From the NCBI RefSeq assembly GCF_006125015.1, contig NZ_SZZN01000001.1, positions 2,790,001-2,854,000 on the forward strand: a DNA stretch of 64,000 nucleotides. Direction: 5' to 3'. The translations under genes and the position numbers were made by a program. Shown here one piece after another: positions 44,319-53,240 of this stretch; positions within the stretch are counted from its first letter, which is position 1; every line of letters starts with the position of its first letter. The notes beneath the pieces were generated by a model that searched no databases, was not told the origin of the DNA, and was given only the letters and a program-made list of their open reading frames with translations. Source of the DNA: Roseovarius arcticus. GTDB lineage: Bacteria; Pseudomonadota; Alphaproteobacteria; Rhodobacterales; Rhodobacteraceae.

Positions 44319-45635
44319 ATGAACATGCAAGTCACGCCCCGCGAAGGGGTGCAGCCGCCCCCGCCGCCCGTCACGATCCAGGACATGCGCCTAAGTGTGG
44401 TCATGATGCGTGACATCCTGCTGAAAACCATCTTTCGTAAGAACGTGGACATGGTTAGCGACATCGCCATCGCCATCTGCCTGCCCCGCACCGTGACCCA
44501 AGAGCTTGTGGACCTCGCGCGCGAGCAGCGCCTGATCGAGGCAACTGGCACGATGAGCGCGACACAAGGCAGCGAGATGGGCTACCAGTTGACCGATATG
44601 GGCAAGGCACGCGCACTGGATGCGCTGGCGCAGTCCGAATACTTCGGCCCGATGCCGGTCCCGTTGGCCGTGTATGCCGAACAGGTTCAGCGGCAGTCGA
44701 TCCGTAAAATCCAGATCACGCGCGACCAGTTGACCGGCGCGATGGGCCATCTGGTCCTGCCGCCCAGCCTGCTGGACCAGCTAGGCCCCGCGGTCAGTGC
44801 GGGTCGGTCGATTTTGATGTATGGACCGCCCGGCAACGGTAAATCCAGTATTTCCAATGGCATACGCGACGCCATGGGTGACAAGATCTACGTGCCGATG
44901 GCCATCGAATACGCGGGGCAGGTCATCACGGTCTATGATCCCATCGTCCATTCCAAGGCCGAGGCCGAGACGGACGATCCAAACTCCCTGCGCCGTCGCC
45001 GCACGTTCGACGCGCGCTATGTCCGCTGCGAGCGGCCCACCGTGATCACAGGCGGCGAGCTGACATTGGACATGCTGGATTTGGTCTATAACCCAACCGC
45101 GCGCACCTATCAGGCGTCGTTGCAGCTGAAATCAACCGGCGGTATTTTCATCGTTGATGACCTTGGCCGACAAGCCGAGCCGCCCCAAAACCTCGTCAAC
45201 CGCTGGATCGTCCCGCTAGAGGAATCTAAGGATATTCTCGCTTTGCAGTCGGGCGAGAAGTTCGAGGTGCCGTTCGATACGCTTGCGATATTCTCGACTA
45301 ACTTTCACCCAAACAAGATATTTGACCAAGCCGCTCTGCGCCGGATTTTCTACAAGATCAAGATTGACGGACCCAGCCAGGCCGACTTCCTCAAAATCTT
45401 TGCCATGGTCGCGCGCAAGAAACAGATCGCCTTGAATGAGCCATCGTTGGTCCATCTGCTCAAGAAGAAGTATCCCGAGATCGACAACGTCTATGCGAAC
45501 TATCAGCCCGTTTTCCTGATCGATCAGATGATCTCGATCTGTGAATTCGAGGGGATTCCTTACCAGATGACCCCCGATCTAATCGACCGTGCATGGGCCA
45601 ACATGTTCGTCGAGGACAGCGAAATCGTGAATTGA
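44319..45635 (+). CDS. AAA+ ATPase with N-terminal winged-helix-like domain, Tad-associated
   Basis: 438 residues. The first ~125 look like a helix-turn-helix-type region (RDILLKTIFRKNVDMVSDIAIA, then TQELVDLAREQRLIEATG and YQLTDMGKARALDAL). The AAA+ domain has Walker A YGPPGNGKSSIS near 168, Walker B GIFIVDDLGRQ near 274, sensor 1 FSTNFHP near 323 and a possible arginine finger in ALRRIFYKI. It could remodel a complex or control expression. No transmembrane segment. It is the last gene of the Tad cluster on this strand; a pilus role is inference from position. Two Met codons (44319, 44325) are usable as start. Confidence 0.8.
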   Translation: MNMQVTPREGVQPPPPPVTIQDMRLSVVMMRDILLKTIFRKNVDMVSDIAIAICLPRTVTQELVDLAREQRLIEATGTMSATQGSEMGYQLTDMGKARALDALAQSEYFGPMPVPLAVYAEQVQRQSIRKIQITRDQLTGAMGHLVLPPSLLDQLGPAVSAGRSILMYGPPGNGKSSISNGIRDAMGDKIYVPMAIEYAGQVITVYDPIVHSKAEAETDDPNSLRRRRTFDARYVRCERPTVITGGELTLDMLDLVYNPTARTYQASLQLKSTGGIFIVDDLGRQAEPPQNLVNRWIVPLEESKDILALQSGEKFEVPFDTLAIFSTNFHPNKIFDQAALRRIFYKIKIDGPSQADFLKIFAMVARKKQIALNEPSLVHLLKKKYPEIDNVYANYQPVFLIDQMISICEFEGIPYQMTPDLIDRAWANMFVEDSEIVN

Positions 45636-45680
45636 GAGGCGGCTGGCTGCCCCCGGCAAAAAACGCCCTATATAGGCGGC

Positions 45681-48092
45681 ATGACCGATCTGCCCCTCAA
45701 GTTTACCGACTGGTTCGCCGCGCGCGGCTGGTCGGTGCATCCCCACCAGCAGGAGATGCTGGAGCGTTCGCATGATCCGTCCCTGCTGCTGATCGCGCCT
45801 ACCGGCGGCGGCAAGACGCTGGCGGGTTTTCTGCCAACTTTGGCCGAACTCAGCGAGGGTGGACACAAGGGTCTACACACTCTCTATATCTCGCCGCTAA
45901 AAGCGCTGGCGAGCGACATCCGCCGCAATCTGACGACCCCCGTAACCGAGATGTCACTGCCCATCCGCATTGAGGATCGCACTGGTGACACCTCGTACAC
46001 GCAAAAACGCCGCCAGCGCGCGGACCCACCCGACATTCTGCTGACCACCCCCGAGAGCCTTGCTTTGTTGACCTCCTATGAGGACGCGCCGCGCATTTTC
46101 GCGGGTCTCCAACGCGTCGTGATCGACGAGATCCACGCACTAGCCGAAAGCAAGCGCGGCGATCAACTGATGCTGGCGCTTAGCCGTCTGCAAGCGCTGT
46201 GCCCGGGTCTGCGCCGCGTCGGCCTGTCGGCCACGGTTGAGGACCCCGCCGCCATCGCACGGTTTCTCGCGCGCCATCCGGACCCTTGCGAAATTATCAT
46301 GGCAGACCCCGGACCGGAGCCTGACATCGAGATGCTGGAGGTGGCAGAGCCGCCCCCATGGGCGGGCGGCGGCGCGGCCTACTCGATCCCTGCCGTGCTG
46401 GAGCAGATCAAGGCGCACAATACGACGTTGATTTTCCACAACACCCGCGCGCAGGCCGAGATTTTCTTTCGCAATCTTTGGCTGGCGAATGACGGAAACC
46501 TCGCCATCGGCATCCATCACGGTAGCCTTGACCGCACACAGCGCCAGCGGGTCGAAGGCGCGATGCAGCGCGGCGAACTACGTGCGATTGTCTGTACCGG
46601 ATCGCTTGATCTGGGCATCGACTGGGGCGATGTGGACCTTGTCATTCAGGTCGGCGCGCCGAAAAACGTCAAACGCTTGGTACAGCGTATTGGCCGTGCA
46701 AACCACCGCTACAACGCACCGTCAAAAGCGTTGTTGGTGCCGGCGAACCGTTTTGAGGTCGTCGAATGTGTGGCCGCGTTGCAGGCCGTCCGCGCGCGCG
46801 AGCTTGATGGCGATCCACGCGGCCCCGGGCCGCTGGACGTGCTCTGCCAGCACATCCTGATCGCCGCCTGCGCAAGGCCGTTCGACGCAGACGCCCTCTA
46901 CAGCGAGGTCTGCGCCGCCGGCCCCTACGCCGCGCTAACCCGGGCCGAATTCGACGATTGCCTGGAATTCTGCGCGACTGGCGGCTACGCCCTGCGCGCC
47001 TACGATAAATGGCAGCGGCTGGTCCAGCGGGATGGCCTGTGGTGCCTGCGCGATCCGCGCGCCGCACAGATTATCCGCATGAATATCGGCACCATTCAGG
47101 ACACCGACCTGCTGAAGGTAAAAATGCAGCGCGGCCGCGGCGGCAAGCCGTTGGGCGAGATTGAGGAATCATTCGCCGCCACCTTGACGCCCGGCGATAC
47201 ATTTTTGATGGGCGGGCAGGTCGTGCGCTACGAGGGCTTGCGCGAAATGACCGTCGAGGTTAGCCGCTCTAGCAACAAAAAGCCCAAGATTGCCACCTTT
47301 GGCGGTACAAAATTCGCCACCTCGACGCAGCTCAGCCAACGTATTCTGGATATGTTGGCACAGCCGGATTGGCCCGCCCTGCCCGCACACACTGCTGAAT
47401 GGCTGCACCTTCAACGGCGTTTGTCGCAAATGCCGCAGTCCGGGCGATTGCTGATCGAGAGCTTTCCGCATGACGGGCGCGAACATGCCTGCATCTATGG
47501 CTTTGCGGGCCGCAATGCGCAGCAGACATTGGGCCTTTTGCTCAGCAAGCGGATGGAAGAGCTGGGACTAGACCCGCTAGGCTTTGTCTCGACCGATTAC
47601 GCGACCCTTATCTGGGGGCTTGAACCCCTGATGAACGCAGAACCTCTTTTCGACCCCAAAGCATTGCGCGAGGGCCTGGACGTTTGGCTGACGGGCAATG
47701 CGGTGATGAAGCGGACGTTCCGCGCGTCCGCCACCATTGCCGGGCTGATCCAGCGCAACCTGCCGCAGGCGCGCAAATCGGGACGGCAGGCAACTTTTTC
47801 GTCCGATATTCTTTATGATACGTTGGTCAAATACGACCCGGATCACCTGCTGCTGCGCATCACGCGCACCGAGGCGATGCGCGGTCTTGTCGATTTTGGC
47901 CGGATCGAGGAAATGATTGCGCGCATCGACGGCCGGATTGATCTGGTTCGCTTGCCCCGCGTCACTCCGCTGGCCGCCCCACTATTTCTCGAGGCAGGGC
48001 GCACGCCCATCGGCGGTGCGGGCGAAGAGCGCCTACTTGCCGAAGAGGCTGCGCGCTTGATGCAGGAGGCCGGCCTCGCTCAGCCTTCCTGA
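45681..48092 (+). CDS. ligase-associated DNA damage response DEXH helicase (Lhr-core type)
   Basis: Superfamily 2 helicase of 803 residues. Motif I IAPTGGGKTLAGFLPTL near residue 38-54; motif II VIDEIHAL near 148; motif III GLSATV; HNTRAQAEIFFRN (motif IV); then GSLDLGIDWG and VQRIGRANHRYN (motif VI). The shorter Lhr-like form is the one found with an ATP-dependent ligase, a nuclease and PdeM in DNA repair clusters. None of these is next to it: downstream is a converging cytochrome gene overlapping it by 13 bases. A role in DNA repair is a family inference. Confidence 0.88.
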   Translation: MTDLPLKFTDWFAARGWSVHPHQQEMLERSHDPSLLLIAPTGGGKTLAGFLPTLAELSEGGHKGLHTLYISPLKALASDIRRNLTTPVTEMSLPIRIEDRTGDTSYTQKRRQRADPPDILLTTPESLALLTSYEDAPRIFAGLQRVVIDEIHALAESKRGDQLMLALSRLQALCPGLRRVGLSATVEDPAAIARFLARHPDPCEIIMADPGPEPDIEMLEVAEPPPWAGGGAAYSIPAVLEQIKAHNTTLIFHNTRAQAEIFFRNLWLANDGNLAIGIHHGSLDRTQRQRVEGAMQRGELRAIVCTGSLDLGIDWGDVDLVIQVGAPKNVKRLVQRIGRANHRYNAPSKALLVPANRFEVVECVAALQAVRARELDGDPRGPGPLDVLCQHILIAACARPFDADALYSEVCAAGPYAALTRAEFDDCLEFCATGGYALRAYDKWQRLVQRDGLWCLRDPRAAQIIRMNIGTIQDTDLLKVKMQRGRGGKPLGEIEESFAATLTPGDTFLMGGQVVRYEGLREMTVEVSRSSNKKPKIATFGGTKFATSTQLSQRILDMLAQPDWPALPAHTAEWLHLQRRLSQMPQSGRLLIESFPHDGREHACIYGFAGRNAQQTLGLLLSKRMEELGLDPLGFVSTDYATLIWGLEPLMNAEPLFDPKALREGLDVWLTGNAVMKRTFRASATIAGLIQRNLPQARKSGRQATFSSDILYDTLVKYDPDHLLLRITRTEAMRGLVDFGRIEEMIARIDGRIDLVRLPRVTPLAAPLFLEAGRTPIGGAGEERLLAEEAARLMQEAGLAQPS

Positions 48093-48490
48093 ATGCTCTC
48101 CAGATAGCTCAGCAGCGCGGCCAGTGGGCGCGGCACCGGCGTCATCACGCCGTCGCCAGTATCGACCGGCACCGTATCTCCGGTCAGAAGCGCGCCGAAT
48201 TCAGGCATCTGCTGGCTCGGCAACTGCGCGCGGTGATATCCGTCGATGGTCGACAGCACCCTTACGCGGGGAAACGTGCCGCCCATCGCCAGCTGCGTCA
48301 AACCGGATGGCGCGGGGCTCATCCCTTTGGCAAATTTTCCATCGCCTTTGCCAGCGGGGCCGTGACATCCCGCACAATTCTGGAGATATAGCTGCCGCCC
48401 CTCGCCCGCCTCGGGCATCGACTTCGCCTCCATGCACGCCGCCAGAACGCCCAGCGCCATCAGACCGCCCACCAAACCTGTATAATTCAT
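48080..48490 (-). CDS. cytochrome c lipoprotein
   Basis: Around 136 residues. A lipoprotein signal (GLVGGLMALGVLAACMEAKS, Cys near 19) followed by a single class I cytochrome c domain with haem motif CAGCHG near residue 43-48 and likely axial Met in QQMPEFG. Exported and haem-attached in the periplasm, tethered to a membrane. The ATG at 48490 is preferred over the upstream one at 48511. The converging helicase gene overlaps its 3' end by 13 bases. Its redox partner is unknown. Confidence 0.88.
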   Translation of the reverse strand: MNYTGLVGGLMALGVLAACMEAKSMPEAGEGRQLYLQNCAGCHGPAGKGDGKFAKGMSPAPSGLTQLAMGGTFPRVRVLSTIDGYHRAQLPSQQMPEFGALLTGDTVPVDTGDGVMTPVPRPLAALLSYLESIQEG

Positions 48491-48558
48491 CGCGCGCCTC
48501 CACTTTTGCACTCAGAATGGCCGCGTAGAAATGCAGCCGCATTGATCCAGCGCAAGTT

Positions 48559-50142
48559 TCAGTCAGCGTTGACGAACTTTCCGGCGAGCGCGTCGTCGAT
48601 CAGTTGCACAGTCTCGTCCACTCCATAAAGCGCGATGAACCCGCCGAAACGCGGCCCTTGGGATGCGCCCAGCAGCACCTCGTAAAGCGCTTTGAACCAG
48701 TCGCGCAGCGGATCAAAGCGGTCGCGGCCCACGCCGTACACTACAGATTGCAACGCCTCATCGTCGCGGGGTCCGTCATACTGCGCCAGTTGCTCGCGCA
48801 ATTCCTCTAGCGCTTCCCGCTCCATCTCGGTCGCGGCGCGGTAGACCTTGGCTGGTTTCACGAAATCGGTGTAATAGCGCAGCGCATGGCCGACAGCCTG
48901 GTCCATATCGGGGTTCGTCTCGGCGCTCGCCTCCGGCGCGTAGCGCTGGATAAAGCCCCATAGCTGGCCCTTCTCCTCGGCGCCCGCGACGGATGCTAGG
49001 TTCAGCAGCATCGAGAAGGGCACGACCATCCGGCTCGTCGGCACGCCGTCCGGGTGGATGTGGAACACCGGGTTGTTAACCCGCGCCGCTGCATCCTGCC
49101 CGGCATAAGCGCGCAGTTGCTGGTGATACTCGTCCACGGCCTTGGGGATGACGTCAAAATGCATCCTCTTGGCCGTTTTAGGCTTGGCATACATAAAATA
49201 GCTGAGGCTTTCGGTCGAGGCGTAGGTAAGCCATTCGTCGATGCTGATGCCATTGCCAGAGGACTTGGAAATCTTCTGGCCATTTTCATCAAGGAACAGC
49301 TCATAGCTGAAATGCTCGGGCTTACGCCCGCCCAAGATCTCGCAGATGCGGTCATAGATCGGTGTATTGGTCGCGTGTTCCTTGCCGTACATTTCGAAAT
49401 CAACGTCAAGCGCCGCCCAGCGCGCGCCAAAGTCAGGCTTCCATTGCAGCTTCACATGGCCGCCCGTCACCGGAAGCGTCCATTCACGGCCATCCTCGTC
49501 GTCAAAGGTCACGGTGTGGTTAACTGCATCCACGTTCTTCATAGGCACATACAGAACCCGGCCCGTTTCGGGGTGGATGGGCAGAAAGATCGAATAAGTC
49601 TGTTGCCGCTCGTCGCGGAGCGACTTCAGCATGACTTTCATCACTTCGTCATAGCGCTCGGCGGCCCGCTTTAGCACCTCGTCGAACTGCCCCGAGGCAT
49701 AGAATTCGCGCGCAGAGTAGAATTCGTATTCAAACCCGAAGGTGTCGAGAAACCGGCGCAGCATCGCATTGTTGTGATGGCCAAAGCTCTCATGCGTGCC
49801 AAATGGGTCGGGCACGCTGGTGAGGGGCTTGTGCATATGCTCGGCCAGCATTTCCTGCTGGGGCACATTACCGGGAATTTTGCGCATCCCGTCCAGATCG
49901 TCGGAAAAGCAGATCATCCGCGTCGGAATGTCGCTGATCACCTCAAACGCGCGGCGGATCATCGTAGTGCGCAGCACCTCGCCAAAGGTGCCGATATGTG
50001 GCAGGCCTGAGGGGCCATAACCCGTCTCAAACAGCACATGGCCCTTTTCGGGCGCACCATTTTCATACCGTTTGACCAAACGGCGCGCTTCTTCGAATGG
50101 CCAGGCCTTTGAGGTCATCGCAGCATCGCGCAGATCGGACAT
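48559..50142 (-). CDS. lysK: lysyl-tRNA synthetase, class I
   Basis: 527-residue class I enzyme charging tRNA-Lys, the type found in archaea and alphaproteobacteria instead of the usual class II LysS. HIGH-like [14 protein letters not shown] near residue 45; KMSKS-like [12 protein letters not shown] near 285. The frame is open to 50286, but GGAG before the ATG at 50142 and the [19 protein letters not shown] beginning support the shorter form. No class II LysS is in the window. It starts close to the divergent TerB-like gene. Confidence 0.96.
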   Translation of the reverse strand: MSDLRDAAMTSKAWPFEEARRLVKRYENGAPEKGHVLFETGYGPSGLPHIGTFGEVLRTTMIRRAFEVISDIPTRMICFSDDLDGMRKIPGNVPQQEMLAEHMHKPLTSVPDPFGTHESFGHHNNAMLRRFLDTFGFEYEFYSAREFYASGQFDEVLKRAAERYDEVMKVMLKSLRDERQQTYSIFLPIHPETGRVLYVPMKNVDAVNHTVTFDDEDGREWTLPVTGGHVKLQWKPDFGARWAALDVDFEMYGKEHATNTPIYDRICEILGGRKPEHFSYELFLDENGQKISKSSGNGISIDEWLTYASTESLSYFMYAKPKTAKRMHFDVIPKAVDEYHQQLRAYAGQDAAARVNNPVFHIHPDGVPTSRMVVPFSMLLNLASVAGAEEKGQLWGFIQRYAPEASAETNPDMDQAVGHALRYYTDFVKPAKVYRAATEMEREALEELREQLAQYDGPRDDEALQSVVYGVGRDRFDPLRDWFKALYEVLLGASQGPRFGGFIALYGVDETVQLIDDALAGKFVNAD

Positions 50143-50265
50143 TATGCTCTCCAGAAGTGTTGCCCGCGCGGGGATGCGCGCAAGGGTCCGCCGCTTCCTA
50201 TTGCCGAGGGGCGCGAAGGTCAATAATCTGCACCCGACGACCCCGTTTTGAAAAGGATCGAAAAC

Positions 50266-50691
50266 ATGGCCGATGCAGGCACCCACCCGCTGAGCGCGCA
50301 GGATTGTCTGGTGGCCGTGATGATCGCCGTCTCGGCGTCGGATGAGCAGATCAGCACAGCCGAACTGGTCAAGATTGAGAGCGCCGTAAACAATCTACCG
50401 GTGTTCGGCAATTACGACGTGGATCGCATCAATATCATCGCGCAGACGGTGTTTGATTTGTTCACCGACGAGGACGGTCTGGACGCACTCTTTGGCCTAA
50501 TCCGCGACAGCCTGCCCACGCGCCTTTTTGAGACCGCCTATGCGCTGGCATGCGACGTCGCTGCTGCCGACGGCGTTCTTGGGGACGGCGAGATGCGCCT
50601 GCTCGAAGAGATCCGCTATGAGCTGGATATAGACCGTCTGCACGCAGCCGCGATTGAGCGCGGCTCGCGGGCGCGCCACGCACGCCTCTGA
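50266..50691 (+). CDS. TerB-like protein
   Basis: About 141 residues, all-helical, in the TerB (tellurite resistance, DUF-type co-chaperone-like) family: [22 protein letters not shown], then [29 protein letters not shown]. The DExE-like acidic motif DGVLGDGE binds metal in relatives. No other ter gene is here. AAGGA precedes ATG 50266; an upstream ATG at 50248 is possible. It is divergent from lysK with the starts about 120 bases apart. Confidence 0.85.
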   Translation: MADAGTHPLSAQDCLVAVMIAVSASDEQISTAELVKIESAVNNLPVFGNYDVDRINIIAQTVFDLFTDEDGLDALFGLIRDSLPTRLFETAYALACDVAAADGVLGDGEMRLLEEIRYELDIDRLHAAAIERGSRARHARL

Positions 50692-50718
50692 CTGGCCCAA
50701 AAACCCAAGGATACCTAT

Positions 50719-50955
50719 ATGCGCTGCGTCTTCATTAATATCCGCTGCAAGCCCGGCACCTCCTACAAGGTGGCCGAGGATATCGCCCTGCGCGAGTTCC
50801 ATTCGGAGCTGTACTCAACCTCTGGACCATTTGATTTGCTGCTAAAGCTGTACATTCCTGATGCTGAGGATGTGGGCAAGTTCATCAATGAGAACCTGCT
50901 GCAAATTCCGCATATTGAGCGGACCGAGACGACCCTCACGTTCAAGGCGTTCTAG
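50719..50955 (+). CDS. stand-alone Lrp/AsnC ligand-binding (RAM) domain protein
   Basis: 78 residues forming a beta-alpha-beta RAM domain: RCVFINIRCKPGTSYKVAEDI, then STSGPFDLLLKLYIPDAEDVGKFI, ending in ERTETTLTFKAF. It lacks the helix-turn-helix of Lrp proteins, so it cannot bind DNA alone. Such domains form oligomers that bind small ligands such as amino acids. It is directly upstream (4 bases) of the FAD-linked oxidase gene, so it might bind that enzyme's substrate; that is inference. Confidence 0.87.
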   Translation: MRCVFINIRCKPGTSYKVAEDIALREFHSELYSTSGPFDLLLKLYIPDAEDVGKFINENLLQIPHIERTETTLTFKAF

Positions 50956-50958
50956 AGC

Positions 50959-52365
50959 ATGCTGGACAAAATTCGCGATATCATCGGCGCGGCGAATGTC
51001 CTGACCGGGGCCGATATGGCGGGGTACGATGCCGATTGGTCGGGCCACAAGCGCGGCACGCCGCTGGCAGTGCTGCGCCCTGGATCTGCGCAGGAAATAT
51101 CGCAGATCGTGAAGCTGGCGAACGAGACAGGTACGGCAATTGTGCCGCAGGCCGGCAATACCGGGCTGACGGATGCCACAGAGGCAGGCGGCGCACTGCT
51201 GCTGTCAGTCGCAAGGCTGAACAAGATCCGCGAAGTGCGCGCCTCAGGCCGCATCGCCATCGTCGAGGCAGGCGTGATCTTGGCCAGCATCCATGATGCA
51301 GTGGCCGAACATGGCCTGATTTTCCCGCTGTTTTTCGGCGCGCGCGGATCGGCGATGATCGGCGGCGCGCTGTCGACGAATGCCGGTGGATCGAACGTCT
51401 TGCGCTATGGGAACACGCGCGATCTGTGTCTGGGGATCGAGGCGGTGATGCCAAATGGCGATATCGTCGATCTGATGCGCCAACTCCACAAGGACAATTC
51501 CGGCTATGACCTGCGCCACCTTTTGATTGGGGCCGAAGGGACGCTCGGCATTATCACCGCCGCCGTGATAAAGCTGCACCCTGCCCCGCTCGCCAATGCC
51601 ACAGCCATGGTTGCCGTGCGGTCGGTGACGGACGCGCTGGACCTGCTGAACCGTCTGCAACAAGAAACAGGCGGCGCGGTGCAAGCGTTCGAGTACATGC
51701 CCCGTGCGTATATGGAGACATATCTGGAGCTATCGCCACAGCACCGCGAGCCGTTTGAGGACTGCTACGACGTGAACATTCTGGTCGAAGTCGGCGCGAT
51801 CGCCCCGCGCGATGCCGAACCGGGCGACGATGGCCAGATCCCCATCGCCGCACATCTAGAGACAGTGCTGGGCGCGCTTTTCGAGGAAGGCGCGATACTG
51901 GATGCCGTCGTCGCCCAGAACGAGGCGCAACGCCGCGAAATGTGGGCAAGGCGCGAGGCTGCAGCAGAGGTCATCACCCTGCACGAGCCATATGCGGACC
52001 GCGATATTGCCGTACCCGTTGACCGGATGCAGCAGTTTCTGGACGATGTCGCAGCGATCATCGCCCGCCTTGATCCCGGCGCGGCCGATGTATCGGTCGC
52101 CCATCTGGGCGATGGCAATCTGCATCTGGGCGTATTCCCCACCCGGCCAGACGATGGGTTGTGCAAGCAGATTGGCGACGCGGTCGAGGATGCGGCACTC
52201 GCCCTCGGCGGCAGCTTCTCGGCGGAACATGGGATCGGGCTAAGCAAGCGCGCCAGCATGGGACGGTACAAGGATCCCGCCGCGCTGGCCGCAATGCGCG
52301 CGATCAAAGCAGCGCTGGATCCGAATGGCATCATGAATCCCGGTAAGGTTCTTCCAGACGTCTAA
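50959..52365 (+). CDS. FAD-linked oxidase, D-2-hydroxyglutarate dehydrogenase-like (second copy)
   Basis: 468 residues, paralogue of the gene at 14804, sharing AIVPQAGNTGLTDATEAGG, TNAGGSNVLRYGNTRDLCLG, HLGDGNLHLGVF and SAEHGIGLSKR. Substrates of the group include D-2-hydroxyglutarate, D-lactate and glycolate. It begins 4 bases after the RAM-domain gene stop and is co-transcribed with it. Divergent sequence beyond the motifs suggests an older duplication than a recent one. Confidence 0.9.
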   Translation: MLDKIRDIIGAANVLTGADMAGYDADWSGHKRGTPLAVLRPGSAQEISQIVKLANETGTAIVPQAGNTGLTDATEAGGALLLSVARLNKIREVRASGRIAIVEAGVILASIHDAVAEHGLIFPLFFGARGSAMIGGALSTNAGGSNVLRYGNTRDLCLGIEAVMPNGDIVDLMRQLHKDNSGYDLRHLLIGAEGTLGIITAAVIKLHPAPLANATAMVAVRSVTDALDLLNRLQQETGGAVQAFEYMPRAYMETYLELSPQHREPFEDCYDVNILVEVGAIAPRDAEPGDDGQIPIAAHLETVLGALFEEGAILDAVVAQNEAQRREMWARREAAAEVITLHEPYADRDIAVPVDRMQQFLDDVAAIIARLDPGAADVSVAHLGDGNLHLGVFPTRPDDGLCKQIGDAVEDAALALGGSFSAEHGIGLSKRASMGRYKDPAALAAMRAIKAALDPNGIMNPGKVLPDV

Positions 52366-52415
52366 TTAACTAATTTAAGATCCTTCGGACTGGTTCAGAG
52401 CACTGGTAGGGCGTG

Positions 52416-53240
52416 CTATCGAAGCCGCTTCCGCACGGTGATAGGGCCGCCGCCCGCTGCGTCGATGCGCGCCACTGCAGCCTCCAACCCCTCGATTGCG
52501 ACGCTCATCGAATGGGCATTCGCGTGCAGAATGTGGCCTGCGTCCAACACCCACGCAACATGACCACGCCAGAAAATCAGGTCTCCGCGCTGCGCAGCCT
52601 GCCCGCTGTTCAGCGGATCGCCTAGTGCCGCCTCTTGCAGGTCGCTATCGCCGGGGCAGTCGATTCCGCAGGCGCGGCAGCCAGCCTGAACCAGGCCGGA
52701 GCAATCTATACCGTACGCCGAATTGCCACCCCAGAGGTAGGGCGTGCCGAGGTAGATCTCTGCGGCGGCCACGGGATCTGAACCATGCATCGGCAGCGGG
52801 CTGAGGTGCTGCGCCGGTATATGGCCAAGCGGCGTTTCGGCCCAGGTGCCGGTGTGGGATGTGACTTGAACGCGTGACAGATGGCTGAGCGGCAGACGTT
52901 CGGGCGACTTCAGATCTGCGCGGGTGTAGGCGTGACTGGCGCGGACGTGGACCCAATGGGTCGGCTGCGGCGCCTCATTGATTGCGCCCTCTGGCAGATA
53001 ACCCACGTAGCCGTCTTCGGCCTGCACGAACGCCCATCCTGCGTATAGTTCAAAACAGGTGACAGGCGCACCCATCAGCAACTGGCGCGTCCGCGCGCCG
53101 CCCGGGGTGCGCGACAAATCTGCAACTGGCGAGCAAACCCGCCGCGCAGACCCTGCGGTAAACTTCGCGTGCTGCATCTGCCCGCGCAGCACCGCCGAGG
53201 CAACGCGGTCGTTTGCGGGTGTCAGGCGGGGATCGCTCAT
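52416..53240 (-). CDS. NlpC/P60-family peptidase
   Basis: 274 residues. SH3-like region (~35-115: GAPVTCFELYAGWAFVQAEDGYVGYLP), then an NlpC/P60 catalytic domain: Cys in YGIDCSGLVQAG near 170, His in GHVAWVLDAGHI, third residue in HANAHSM. Cleaves the gamma-D-Glu to diamino acid bond of peptidoglycan peptides. The ATG overlaps the TGA of the leucyl aminopeptidase gene upstream (ATGA). Upstream sequence is open but is antisense to that gene. No signal peptide is seen, so it could act on recycled muropeptides with the aminopeptidase. Confidence 0.9.
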   Translation of the reverse strand: MSDPRLTPANDRVASAVLRGQMQHAKFTAGSARRVCSPVADLSRTPGGARTRQLLMGAPVTCFELYAGWAFVQAEDGYVGYLPEGAINEAPQPTHWVHVRASHAYTRADLKSPERLPLSHLSRVQVTSHTGTWAETPLGHIPAQHLSPLPMHGSDPVAAAEIYLGTPYLWGGNSAYGIDCSGLVQAGCRACGIDCPGDSDLQEAALGDPLNSGQAAQRGDLIFWRGHVAWVLDAGHILHANAHSMSVAIEGLEAAVARIDAAGGGPITVRKRLR

